Counted from the first letter of the stretch, positions 19,501-27,595 are shown. The stretch: 64,000 nucleotides of DNA from an uncultured Clostridia bacterium (GCA_934486735.1 CAKSQL010000012.1:10488-74487); one strand, 5' to 3'. Notes: generated by a model not told the origin, from the letters alone. Numbers and translations: made by a program.

Positions 19501-20422
19501 TTTGGGATTTGTTAAAAATCAAATCGAAGAAAAAACATGGGAGCCGTGGAGTTTCTTCGTAACCTCGGGGTATGTCTCGGGAGCGTCGAGCCTTAATAAG
19601 AGCGGTTGGGAATACGGCGACATATCAAACGAGACCTATATGAAGCCGGTTAAAGCAAAATATTACTATGAATCGGGAACGAGCAGCCGCACGAGGAATG
19701 TGTTTGTCTCTTCTTCGGAGCGTTTCGGAGCTCTTGCAACCTCGGCAAGAATTTATTTGGGGCGGAGAGTGAGCTTCTTTGTGCGCACTCCTGATAAGGT
19801 CCGCGATAACATGGGCGAAATTGCGGTCATGTTCACAGCGCCGGAAAACGGGGTTTACTCGGTGAGCGCGCCTCTTTATTCGGGCAGCTCGGGCGATTAT
19901 GACAATATCGGGCGTTGCACGGTTTTGAGAAACGGAGCGACTGTTGAAGCAGCGGCAAATTCGGAGGATTTTGAAATAACTCCCGAAAGTACGGCTTTTG
20001 AAAAGAATGATATATCCCTTTCAAAGGGCGACAGAATTTTAATTCGCATAAGTACAGGAGAAAAAGATTCTTCCGGCGGAGTTCTCGGAAACATAGTTAT
20101 TCAAAGCGAAAATGCAAGATATTCTCTTATAGATATATCGGCAAACGGAGAAAACGACTTCGGGACAAGGCTTAAAAAATCGAAAGACGGGAAAATTTCG
20201 GCTGAGGTTTTAAATTCCTCGGACAGTATAATAAACGGGCAGTTTTTATGCGGTATTTATGAAGACGGAGTTCTTAAAAGGTTCGAGGATTTCGGTACCT
20301 TAAGGCTTAACAGAGGGATTAAAGCGGAAAAAGAAATTTCACCCGAAAGTGTTTCCTCTCAAAGTGATATAAAGCTGTTTTTCTGGAACAGTCTTGACGG
20401 TATGAAGCCCATAACAAAATAA
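16514..20422 (+). CDS. Secreted beta-helix (pectate-lyase-3 fold) enzyme with four PWSFY modules
   Basis: A 1302-residue secreted protein. The ATG at 16514 is preferred to the in-frame TTG at 16505, because GGGAGG ends directly before that TTG but lies ten bases before the ATG. After the signal peptide come modules at about 25, 266 and 483 (the third short). A right-handed beta-helix domain (about 628-990) opens with FNVRDFGAKGDGKTDDRAA, the hallmark of the pectate_lyase_3/GH28-GH55 superfamily. A fourth module starts at about 1008 (EPWSFFVTSGYV), then the shared C-terminal module (IKLFFWNSLDGMKPI). The helix carries RADG (Asp777), GDD (Asp800-801) and GSRG (Arg832), at the places of the NTD, DD and GHG motifs of GH28. 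Action on pectin is plausible but not proven. Confidence 0.85.
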   Translation: MKKLLTILITLSIILSDISVAAAVSYTPWSFVVAPDFFSGGTTTYSDTSSFTAAYDYSSDNGTSGFWINNANGYYKDRNWNAYLESLPEEGLVHFVTGLYRNTKTGTAPYFKVPRDGWYDIDCSVTNRGLVQNDGSWYYSDSGMARITIAKPGETMESAENCFDFYAKNEGESGIEGRSGRYKSGAIYLTRNTKIYLRIFSGREYAGTDYYVRYVIDRLDYKENTLARYDLSQAGIENVKLITTDEVDRIGNNSVTSHEDGNDISAGAWNIYKSTSFYKSAANVKEYANENDYTYRNFSEFKKLKRRFSDKIVYWSNSEVEHFDRNWTSQLIIDPSASDGMVNVLASGWLCDPNDDGITAVFTAPKSGIYEVNFEAENRGLNGVFGSGNMARLSFFRNGETNETRENTRDFEIRNTDGSRGDGRYNSGSVQLSAGDKVAFSLFGGYDWYGDSFFAACSVSELDTWGNKVKTYDLSRIEETTLGNWRFYSANSESTDSAAFSRIAPKAENSGFSAGENISGGSGGVSVTLKSGEDAVIGYSPYDEGIYYLSASLASAQSGAKVSLYENNKELSSVSLGTSGKISAAANLGENEKAYLRLSLGNAPEGTVVNVNISAVKREIKEEERARTFFNVRDFGAKGDGKTDDRAAIQAAFDSAAKIGGGVYIPEGEYLYSERLLADGILVCGDGAEKTALISANEQSSCLELTGKKCGVFGIYFMGAEGERSSDPKTCAVFVNRAEGFIVAGCRISLFSGAGILTYHSSNGRIFNNYVENTRADGIHVVSRSSNTDVMYNTVYASGDDCISFTSYKKDEILTQNCRGYGNVTYALPGSRGIVACSGRNNEIFSNYIDSGVQGITVEANSSWGGMETSNISVHHNSVKNTFVNVYDRTGSAIVLFNDSGAVFSENKIYRNDLYNPCFRGACAAGNSDMSFKMNDNLCFFDFSGGKVYENVSTADVSAELSGNSSLDISKYKSDKNPGMVSEVLKTEYTADNSEGLGFVKNQIEEKTWEPWSFFVTSGYVSGASSLNKSGWEYGDISNETYMKPVKAKYYYESGTSSRTRNVFVSSSERFGALATSARIYLGRRVSFFVRTPDKVRDNMGEIAVMFTAPENGVYSVSAPLYSGSSGDYDNIGRCTVLRNGATVEAAANSEDFEITPESTAFEKNDISLSKGDRILIRISTGEKDSSGGVLGNIVIQSENARYSLIDISANGENDFGTRLKKSKDGKISAEVLNSSDSIINGQFLCGIYEDGVLKRFEDFGTLRLNRGIKAEKEISPESVSSQSDIKLFFWNSLDGMKPITK

Positions 20423-20439
20423 AAAGGAGGCGCATATAT

Positions 20440-23400
20440 ATGAATTTTAAAAAATGTTCTGCGACCGTTCTTGCCGCAGTTATTGCTGCGGTAAGTGTGG
20501 CATTGCCGGCGGCAGCGGAAGATGAAAGGGAATTTTTGAATGTATTGGATTTCGGCGCAAAAGGCGACGGAATAACAGACGATCAAGCAGCATTTGAGGC
20601 GGCACTTGCAGAGGCAAAAAGATTAAATAAGCCGCTTTATGTTCCGGCAGGATATTATCTTCACTCACAAGTAATAGAAATTGACAGCGCCACAATGTTC
20701 GGCGATGGATATGACCTGTCGATTTTAAGGGGAACAAGCTATCGTGTTGAGGGCAATAAGCTGACGGGAAAAAATCCGCAGGTCTATAACATGTATATGA
20801 TAGGAACAAACGGGGCAAGACATGCATATGAAAGCTCGGTGCTTTTGCTTGTGGATGGTGCGGACGGGGCAATCGTTGCAAATAACAGAACATATCTCGG
20901 AAGCGGCGCGGCAATGCTTTCGATTGATGCAAAAAACACAAAATATCTTAACAATTATGCAAGCTATAGCCGTGCTGACGGCTGTCTGAGTTTTCGTAAT
21001 ATAGATAATCTTGAGGTGGCAAACAATCTTATGTGGAATACCGGTGACGACGGTATAGCATTTACCACTTTTTTAAACTATGGACGCGGCACAATGGCAA
21101 AAAATATTGATTGTCATGATAATGCAGTGTTTTCAAATCCGGGTTCGCGCGGAATAACCGTGAACGGTGCCGAAAATGTGCGCATTTACAGAAATTATCT
21201 GGAAAGCGGCGTTTGCTCTGTCTGCGTCGGTGCAGATCTTTCGTGGAACAGCACGCAGAATAAGGATATTTATGTTTATGACAATATAATGAAAAACTGC
21301 AATCCGCCATCGGGCGGCGCAAACTCAAACAACGGCGGCGCGGTAACAATCAGAAATGATAAGGGCTACGATGGTGTAACAGACACAAGCCGAAATATTC
21401 AGGTTTATGATAACGATATTTACGCGCCTCTCGGTTCTGCTTTTGTGACCTACGGGGATTACCCGGCTTATGGTGAATTTACCGATAATAAGGTTTATAT
21501 CAGCGATAATGCAAGCATGTATAAGCATCAATCGGAAAAAAATAACATGCATTTTAAACAAGATAAGAATATGAAATATAAGGTTTCCGAATACCCTGGC
21601 GATCGTTTCGGAATTGATGCGGGACCGGACTACAGCAAGGATTGGGGGCTCCCGGAGACAGGGGCAAATCTTGCAAAGGGAGCAAAAGCCGAGGCGGACG
21701 GAAAAGATGCCTCCGCGCTCACGGACGGAGATGTAAAAACTGCGTATAAGTCGGAAAATAATCAGATAAATGCATTGATTGATTTTGAAACGGAAAAGAA
21801 TTTCAACACGATAATTATTGAGGATTATTCAAGAACGCTTGCAAACGGCGAAATCGAAGCGCTTTGCGGCGGCGAGTGGGTATCCCTCGGGAACTACACC
21901 ATGGGCGAAAAGATAAATACAATTGAGCTTGATAAAAATGTGTCGGCATCTCAAATCCGCATTAAGGCGCAGGGAGAAACCGAAGCGCAGATTGATGATA
22001 TAAAGCTTTTTTCATCGAGAAAGTTAAGAGATATCACAGAAAAATCGGGAATTGAACTGAAAGCGGAAAAAACAACCGTTGCTGTGGATTCAGATTTTGA
22101 TATAACGGTGGACGGAGCCGAGGAATATGAGGGTGCGGAAATTTCTGCATATTTTTACAGGCTTTATGAGTTTGAGGTTGAGGGAGACAGGGGCTTGCTT
22201 GCCGAAACCGAGACGAAATCCGTTGAGCCGGTTAAGAATGGGCACGGGAGAACCACTGTTCATGTGCCGGAGGATTTGGACGTGGGCAGCTACACAATGA
22301 TGCTAAGCCTTTCAAAAGGAGACAGCTTGATTTCGCAAAAAGAAATCAATATAAATGTTGCAAGTAAATTTCAGCTTTCAACAGTTCCGAAACTGAATGA
22401 AAATTCCGAGTGGAGCATGAGATTTCTTGTGAAAAATCTTGCAAGCTCAAAGATTAAAAAAAGTAAGATGACAATAACGAACGGCGGAAGATATTTTAAG
22501 AGCGGAACCTCTTTTGACCTTTCGGGAATTGTGCCCGATGAGGAGAGGGAGTTTGACCTTGTTCCGGAATATGTCAATGCTCAGAAAGATGAAAAAGATC
22601 GCCCCGAATATGACACTGTGACGGTTGAGATAACCGAGGGTGGAGAGATTCTTTCTACAATTGAAAAGAGAATGTCTTTCATTTCGGCAGAATATTGCGC
22701 AGGCGTCGCGCCGTCGATTGACGGGAAGATAGAAAGCGGCGAATGGGATGCGGCAAAGGAGTTTACGATTGATAAAAAAACGCAGACATATGCGTTCAAC
22801 AACTGGACTCCGGAATCGCTCAGTGCAAAAGGCAGGCTGATGTGGGATAAAGAGAACCTCTATTGCCTTTTGGATGTGACCGATGATAAGCACTGCCAAA
22901 GCTTCACGGGAAGCGGATTATGGAACGGTGATTCGGTTCAGCTCGGCTTTGACGCGGCTCATTACAGCGACGGGGAATATACTCCTCCGAATATGTTCGG
23001 ATACACCGAGCTCGGAATGGCACTTGCTGCCGACGGCACAACAACTTCCGCAACATATAACACTCCGAATAACAAGACCGAAAGTGCACAGGAAACAGGA
23101 AAGCAGTGCGTTAAGCGCGAAAACGGCCACACTATTTATGAAATCAGCATGCCTTGGAAGGAGCTTTTGCCTGATAAAAAGCAGGCAAAGAGCGGAAACA
23201 CCTATGGTTTTGCGTTGGTTATAAATGATGCGGACACCGAATTACGTGACGGATTTATAGCACTTTTCGACGGAATAGGCCTTTATAAGCGCCCGAATGA
23301 ATACGGAGAAATATTGCTCACAGGCGGCGAAGATATCAGTGAAAACACTGCAAACGGAGATTTTGCGGTTGTGTTTGAGGGCAAAGAGCTTGCGCTTGAG

Positions 23401-23685
23401 GCAAAGGAGGAAAACGGAGTGCGCTATCTTCCTCTGCGGAGTTTTCTTGAAAAAACAGGCGCAAGGGTTGAATATAATCCGGCAAACGGCTTTGTGACGG
23501 TTTCGGCTGAGGATAAAACAATTGTGCTCGAAAAAGACGGATTCAGAGCAGATGGCGCATTTTATGAATATATCAATAATCCGATTATCAGCGATGATAA
23601 AATGTTTGTTTCGGCAGGCACGCTTTGCCAAATGATGAATTTGCATTATTACTATGATAATGGCACATTATATTTGAACAGATAG
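20440..23685 (+). CDS. Secreted beta-helix enzyme with discoidin-like, CBM9-like and copper-amine-oxidase-N-like domains
   Basis: A 1081-residue secreted protein, last gene of the operon. Domains in order: signal peptide (about 26 residues); beta-helix (about 28-400) beginning LNVLDFGAKGDGITDD and carrying RADG (Asp180), GDD (Asp203-204) and GSRG (Arg237) as in the preceding gene; discoidin/F5-8C-like domain (about 405-525); Ig-like region; CBM9/DOMON-like domain (about 750-970, with APSIDGKIESGEWDAA and LWNGDSVQLGFD); and a C-terminal copper-amine-oxidase-N-type domain (about 975-1081, with RYLPLRSFLEKTGARVEYN). The last type is a common non-enzymatic wall-associated domain in Firmicutes. 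It lies 17 bases after its neighbour with AAAAAGGAGG as Shine-Dalgarno. Pectin or another acidic polysaccharide is the likely target. Confidence 0.87.
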   Translation: MNFKKCSATVLAAVIAAVSVALPAAAEDEREFLNVLDFGAKGDGITDDQAAFEAALAEAKRLNKPLYVPAGYYLHSQVIEIDSATMFGDGYDLSILRGTSYRVEGNKLTGKNPQVYNMYMIGTNGARHAYESSVLLLVDGADGAIVANNRTYLGSGAAMLSIDAKNTKYLNNYASYSRADGCLSFRNIDNLEVANNLMWNTGDDGIAFTTFLNYGRGTMAKNIDCHDNAVFSNPGSRGITVNGAENVRIYRNYLESGVCSVCVGADLSWNSTQNKDIYVYDNIMKNCNPPSGGANSNNGGAVTIRNDKGYDGVTDTSRNIQVYDNDIYAPLGSAFVTYGDYPAYGEFTDNKVYISDNASMYKHQSEKNNMHFKQDKNMKYKVSEYPGDRFGIDAGPDYSKDWGLPETGANLAKGAKAEADGKDASALTDGDVKTAYKSENNQINALIDFETEKNFNTIIIEDYSRTLANGEIEALCGGEWVSLGNYTMGEKINTIELDKNVSASQIRIKAQGETEAQIDDIKLFSSRKLRDITEKSGIELKAEKTTVAVDSDFDITVDGAEEYEGAEISAYFYRLYEFEVEGDRGLLAETETKSVEPVKNGHGRTTVHVPEDLDVGSYTMMLSLSKGDSLISQKEININVASKFQLSTVPKLNENSEWSMRFLVKNLASSKIKKSKMTITNGGRYFKSGTSFDLSGIVPDEEREFDLVPEYVNAQKDEKDRPEYDTVTVEITEGGEILSTIEKRMSFISAEYCAGVAPSIDGKIESGEWDAAKEFTIDKKTQTYAFNNWTPESLSAKGRLMWDKENLYCLLDVTDDKHCQSFTGSGLWNGDSVQLGFDAAHYSDGEYTPPNMFGYTELGMALAADGTTTSATYNTPNNKTESAQETGKQCVKRENGHTIYEISMPWKELLPDKKQAKSGNTYGFALVINDADTELRDGFIALFDGIGLYKRPNEYGEILLTGGEDISENTANGDFAVVFEGKELALEAKEENGVRYLPLRSFLEKTGARVEYNPANGFVTVSAEDKTIVLEKDGFRADGAFYEYINNPIISDDKMFVSAGTLCQMMNLHYYYDNGTLYLNR

Positions 23686-23693
23686 ATATAACT

Positions 23694-23740
23694 AAAGAGA
23701 TGATTAAAAAGTCAGTCGACTTTTTAATCATCTCTTTTTC
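23694..23740 (+). terminator. Strong terminator of the surface operon
   Basis: A perfect 20-bp stem (23694-23713 with 23718-23737), beginning AAAGAGATGATT, with loop AGTC and trailing T residues. It ends the operon that begins at 7263. Confidence 0.9.
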
Positions 23741-23799
23741 GAATTTTATTTCTTTAGCATGGCTTTTGTAATGAGTGAACATTTCATTAATTAATAAAA

Positions 23800-24459
23800 A
23801 AGAACATACGGTTTATCGCCGTCAATAATGGCATTGACAGTAACAATCAAACCGATAGCGATTTTACTCCGTTTTTGAATATCATAAACGAGTGGTATGC
23901 AAAGGACACAAGCAAAAAAATCAAGGCGGTTATGAAAGCAAAAGGCGAATCGTATAAAACATTGACAACAATTCCGCCGTTCGGTTATATGAAAAGTCCC
24001 AACGATAAAACAAAGTGGGTTATTGACGAGCCGGCAGCGGATATTGTCTGAAAAATTTTCGGACTGTGTATGGAGGGGTACGAACCTTCTCAAATAGCAA
24101 AAATTTTGCAGAAAGAAAAAGTTTTAACCCCTGCTGCATACCGGCAGAGCATAGGACGGATAACAAATTTGCCTGTGCCCAAAAACCCGTATCGCGGGGC
24201 AGCCGACACAATTTCAACAATGTTTGAAAATAAAGAATATTTAGGGTTACCGTAAATTTTAAGACATATCGGCAATTTGGAACGGTTTACTTCAAAGATA
24301 CATAAATATCTTGATTTGCAGGAATTAACGCCATCAATTCTGAACGATATGGTAAAACGGGTATATGTTCACGCACCGCAGATTATAGATGGCAAACGCA
24401 CACAGCAAATTGATATTTGCTATGACTTGGTAGGAAATACTGCCGACGTTATTACTTAA
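23800..24459 (+). pseudogene. Decayed large serine recombinase (DUF4368 type)
   Basis: Remains of a conjugative-transposon-type serine recombinase. One frame reads RFIAVNNGIDS, then NIINEWYAKDTSKKIKAV and PPFGYMKSPNDKTKW up to an in-frame TGA (24049-24051), then KIFGLCMEGYEPSQIAKIL and ENKEYLGLP to a TAA (24253). The expected VNFKTYR continuation is shifted by one base. The tail (24277-24459) matches the DUF4368 end, with LQELTPSILNDMVKRVYVHA. The N-terminal catalytic part (with the active-site Ser), the zinc ribbon and the coiled coil are missing. It therefore has an N-terminal truncation, an internal deletion, a nonsense codon and a frameshift, and is certainly inactive. It marks an old mobile-element insertion between two operons. 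Confidence 0.85.
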
Positions 24460-24461
24460 AC

Positions 24462-24522
24462 AAAACAGCGAAACGGCATAGAAAATACTACGCCGTTTCA
24501 CCAAAAATATTATTGCTGTTTT
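24462..24522 (+). terminator. Nested stem-loop after the recombinase remnant
   Basis: GAAACGGC (24470-24477) pairs with GCCGTTTC (24492-24499) inside an outer pair AAAACAGC (24462-24469) and GCTGTTTT (24515-24522). It probably was the recombinase gene's terminator. Confidence 0.55.
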
Positions 24523-24648
24523 ATTAAGGACTGCCGTTGGCTCTGTTTTTTATCTATGGGAACGTGCACATGCAATGACAAAATCAAAATATTGCTTTAT
24601 TCCTGCATGCGCGGGCAACTGTCAAAAGCTTTCTCAACTCTTTGCCGG

Positions 24649-25680
24649 CTATTTTGCATAATTCAATTCGGTGACGGTTCTGTAATACTCGTCCAAGTCG
24701 CTGTCCCACGCTACGTCTTTGAATTTTTTTGACACAAGTTCCGGAAAAAAATATGCAATATCCTTTGAAAAAGTTTGCGTGAATTTCTCCGCGCCCTTGT
24801 AATTTAAGTGAGATTTATCGTAAAAATCCTCATTCATAACAAGTCCTATGCGCTCGTATTGCTTGTTGTAGTCGATAAACTCGACACCGCTTTCCTCTGC
24901 CAATCGGCTCACGCTGTTGAAAAGCTTTTGGTCGTCGGCAAGAACATTTGACGGAGTTTTTACAAAAAGCAAGGGTATGTTATGCTCTTTTGCAAGAGAT
25001 ACGATTTTGTGAAAATATTCAATTTCCTTTTCGCCGAGGGGCGCGGTTTCGGTCGTGTCAAAGCTCGGCGCGACAGCGTCGGTAAAGGTATCTTCAAGCA
25101 AAACATAGCCTTTTAAATAATCTCTTGTCTCGCTGCGGCGGAATTTGTAATCTGCTTCGGTCAGCTCGCTCCAGCGTGAATGGTATTTTATAAAATTCAC
25201 CAATAGCCGAACCCTGCCTTCCAAATCGGGCGCGGACGCGGCGGCAAGCTTTATTTTGTTTTCTGAAAACGGAATGTCGTCCATAAATGAATAGTTTACG
25301 CCGTCATCGTAATAGTCCTGATTCTTTGAAAACATGAGTATGTCCATAACCAAAAGCTTTGGCTTTTGAGTTTTCAGCGCTTCTTTCATATACTCATAGC
25401 TTGCCCACACAGGCTGCTGCTGCGTGGCGAGAATATATGATTTTATCCCGATTTCGGCATATAACACAAGCGGATTGAATGAGCAATATGTGTTGGACGA
25501 GCCGAAGTACATTATATCAAATTCGTTTTTCGGCTCGTTGTAAAAGCCGGAAATTTTTTGCGTGTGATTCCATGCCCCGTCAAGCGTTTTTCGGCAGAAA
25601 AGATTTGATAGGTACGAAAAAACGGCGGCAAATATAAGCAAAAATATTATAGGTTTTAAAATTATTTTCAGCTTTTTCAA
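24649..25680 (-). CDS. SGNH-fold/DltD-like partner of MBOAT acyltransferase
   Basis: A 343-residue protein with one N-terminal membrane anchor (about 5-25) and an extracellular SGNH-hydrolase-like domain. Block I reads FGSSNTY (nucleophile probably Ser62) and the closing block reads YDKSHLNYKGAEKF (Asp288 and His291). Proteins of this type (DltD, AlgX/AlgJ-like) act with MBOAT proteins and complete transfer of acyl groups to extracellular polymers. The MBOAT gene lies 18 bases upstream on the same strand. The acceptor is unknown; it could be a wall polymer, the secondary polymer to which SLH domains bind, or a capsule. Confidence 0.82.
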   Translation of the reverse strand: MKKLKIILKPIIFLLIFAAVFSYLSNLFCRKTLDGAWNHTQKISGFYNEPKNEFDIMYFGSSNTYCSFNPLVLYAEIGIKSYILATQQQPVWASYEYMKEALKTQKPKLLVMDILMFSKNQDYYDDGVNYSFMDDIPFSENKIKLAAASAPDLEGRVRLLVNFIKYHSRWSELTEADYKFRRSETRDYLKGYVLLEDTFTDAVAPSFDTTETAPLGEKEIEYFHKIVSLAKEHNIPLLFVKTPSNVLADDQKLFNSVSRLAEESGVEFIDYNKQYERIGLVMNEDFYDKSHLNYKGAEKFTQTFSKDIAYFFPELVSKKFKDVAWDSDLDEYYRTVTELNYAK

Positions 25681-25698
25681 GAAATATCAGCTCCTTTT

Positions 25699-27192
25699 TT
25701 AAAACTGGAAGTATATAAATTGGCTTTCACTGTAGCCCGGGCCATAAATCCCGAAGATGAGAACGGTGAAAAGCATGATAAAAACAATGCTCCAGCGGAT
25801 AAATATATTTGTGCCAAGTATCATGCCGCGCATGTTTTTTCCAAGATAGTGCATACTGCTGACAGAGAAAAGAACAATCGCGGCAGCGGCAATCACAAGC
25901 AGCTGCTTTGCGTCGAGTCCCATCGCGAAAACACTTCCGTCGGTCAGTACCCACGGGTTTTGTACAGTGAATATGGTTTTTGTTATTCCGATCGCATCGG
26001 ACATCGTATTTGCGCGGAAAAATATCCAGCCGAATGAAACCAATATAAAGGTTATGATGCGCTGGACAAACCTGTGTGCATGTGTGTTGCGGTCGATTGA
26101 AAAAACGGTGCAGAGCTTTTGCCTTATCGGCAGTGTTATGCCGCCTATTACCTGATACGCTCCATGCAGAGCGCCCCATATGACATAGTGCCAGCTTGCG
26201 CCATGCCACAGTCCGCTTGTCAAAAATACAATCATGATATTTATATATTTGCGCACTTTGCCCTTTTTGTTTCCGCCGAGCGGGATGTAAAGATAGTCCT
26301 TAAACCAGCCCGAGAGCGAAATGTGCCATTTGCGCCAAAATTCCGCAATGCTGCGCGAAAAATACGGCTGCTGAAAGTTGTCCATAAGCTTAAAGCCCAT
26401 AACCTGAGCCGCGCCGCGTGCTATATCGGTGTACGAGCTGAAATCGCAATAAATCTGAAGTGCAAACAAAAGCGTTGCCAAAATAAGCTCAACACTGCCG
26501 AAATTCTGATAATTGTTATACACGTTGTTCACCGCGATTGCCGCGCGGTCGGCAATGACAAGCTTTTGAAAATATCCCCAAAGCATCAGCAAAAGCCCGT
26601 TTTTCATGTTCGATATGCTGAAGCTGTGCTTTTCGCGGAGTTGATGAATCAGATTTTTTGAACGTTCGATAGGTCCTGCCACAAGCTGCGGAAAGAACGA
26701 TACAAAAAGCATGTATCGGAAAAGATTTTTCTCGGGCGGAATTTCTTCGCGGTAAACATCCATTGTATAGCTGAGCGCCTGAAATGTGTAGAACGATATT
26801 CCGACCGGTAAAATGACATCAAACGATGGATTGATAAGCTGTATATTAAGCGCCGAAAGCAGGTGATTTATGTTATCTACGGCAAAATCAAAATATTTGA
26901 AGAAAAATAATATCGCAAGATTTGCCGAAAAGCTCACCGCTACGGTCAGCTTTTTTAAGGCTTGGGACTTTTTCGGCGGCTGCACACGATTGAAGCGGTC
27001 AATAAAAAAACCGCTAAGCCATGTTATCAGCGTTGATGCGAACATTAAAAGCGCATATTTCGGATTCCAGCACATGTAAAAATAATAGCTCGCCAAAAGC
27101 AGCCATATCCACTTTATTTTTTGCGGTATGACAAAGTATACAAGGCATACCAACGGGAAGAACAGTAAAAACTGTATCGAATTGAAAAGCAT
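25699..27192 (-). CDS. MBOAT O-acyltransferase
   Basis: A 497-residue multi-pass membrane protein of the AlgI/DltB MBOAT family, at the usual length. The start LFNSIQFLLFFPLVCLVYF and the internal FWRKWHISLSGWFKDYLYIP and GLWHGASWHY are hallmark stretches; the family's essential His residues fall at about 330 and 345. It moves acyl groups, usually acetyl, across the membrane for attachment to a polysaccharide. It is the first gene of a two-gene operon with the SGNH protein. A perfect-spacing promoter lies at 27273-27245. Confidence 0.93.
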   Translation of the reverse strand: MLFNSIQFLLFFPLVCLVYFVIPQKIKWIWLLLASYYFYMCWNPKYALLMFASTLITWLSGFFIDRFNRVQPPKKSQALKKLTVAVSFSANLAILFFFKYFDFAVDNINHLLSALNIQLINPSFDVILPVGISFYTFQALSYTMDVYREEIPPEKNLFRYMLFVSFFPQLVAGPIERSKNLIHQLREKHSFSISNMKNGLLLMLWGYFQKLVIADRAAIAVNNVYNNYQNFGSVELILATLLFALQIYCDFSSYTDIARGAAQVMGFKLMDNFQQPYFSRSIAEFWRKWHISLSGWFKDYLYIPLGGNKKGKVRKYINIMIVFLTSGLWHGASWHYVIWGALHGAYQVIGGITLPIRQKLCTVFSIDRNTHAHRFVQRIITFILVSFGWIFFRANTMSDAIGITKTIFTVQNPWVLTDGSVFAMGLDAKQLLVIAAAAIVLFSVSSMHYLGKNMRGMILGTNIFIRWSIVFIMLFTVLIFGIYGPGYSESQFIYFQF

Positions 27193-27244
27193 ATGTAAAT
27201 CTCCGTTTCAGACGAATTTTATCGGCAAATCTGCCATTATATCA

Positions 27245-27273
27245 ATTATAACATAGATAGGACATGTTTGCAA
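27245..27273 (-). promoter_or_regulatory. Promoter of the MBOAT operon
   Basis: On the minus strand TTGCAA (27273-27268), a 17-base spacer and TATAAT (27250-27245), about 55 bases before the MBOAT start. Confidence 0.75.
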
Positions 27274-27331
27274 TAAAAAAATCGCCCGTTACATAAATTT
27301 ACAGAAAAGGGAACAAAAAAGAGCGCGGAAC

Positions 27332-27377
27332 GCCTAAAATGCACCCCCGGTGTATCCTTAAAAGGTGCAATTTAGGC
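27332..27377. terminator. Stem-loop between small ORF and MBOAT promoter
   Basis: GCCTAAAATGCACC (27332-27345) pairs with GGTGCAATTTAGGC (27364-27377) with one mismatch. On the minus strand a CTTTTTTG tract follows about ten bases later. It could end a minus-strand transcript from the promoter at 27595-27567, upstream of the MBOAT promoter. Confidence 0.5.
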
Positions 27378-27435
27378 ATAGTTAAAAATTTTGTTAAACG
27401 AATATTGCTGCTTTAAGACAGCTTATGTGACATTT

Positions 27436-27549
27436 TTAAAGCAAGCGCCAGTCAAATTGGACGAATGTCGGGAAATCCTTATCCCCGATAAGCCGTCTGT
27501 AGACCTCACCGCATTCTATGGGGGAATGAGTTTCGTCAATCATCTCCAT
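27436..27549 (-). CDS. Possible 37-residue small protein
   Basis: A short frame beginning MEMIDETHSPIECGEVYRRL and ending FVQFDWRLL. I do not recognise it. In its favour are a perfectly spaced minus-strand promoter (27595-27567) just upstream, a protein-like composition and a stem-loop downstream. Against it, the predicted transcript start is only about ten bases before the ATG, and a Shine-Dalgarno is lacking (GGAG lies inside the frame, directly before the second ATG at 27543). It may be a remnant of a longer gene, or the transcript may be a non-coding RNA. Confidence 0.3.
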   Translation of the reverse strand: MEMIDETHSPIECGEVYRRLIGDKDFPTFVQFDWRLL

Positions 27550-27566
27550 TTAATTGTTATAAGGTA

Positions 27567-27595
27567 ATTATAACGCATTGACAAAGGTAATTCAA
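27567..27595 (-). promoter_or_regulatory. Minus-strand promoter before the small ORF
   Basis: TTGAAT (27595-27590), a 17-base spacer and TATAAT (27572-27567) on the minus strand. It overlaps the plus-strand promoter at 27578-27606, so the two should compete for polymerase. Confidence 0.6.

Noticed and set aside
20440..23685. Copper amine oxidase
   Set aside because: Only the small N-terminal type domain is present, which in Firmicutes is a common wall-associated domain without oxidase activity; the catalytic domain is absent.
7263..23685. Cellulosome (cohesin/dockerin) system
   Set aside because: No dockerin calcium-loop repeats or cohesin-like domains could be found; anchoring is by SLH domains.
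27420..27540. Possible group II intron or reverse-transcriptase fragment
   Set aside because: No YADD or domain-like sequence could be read in any frame; only the unrecognised 37-residue frame is present.
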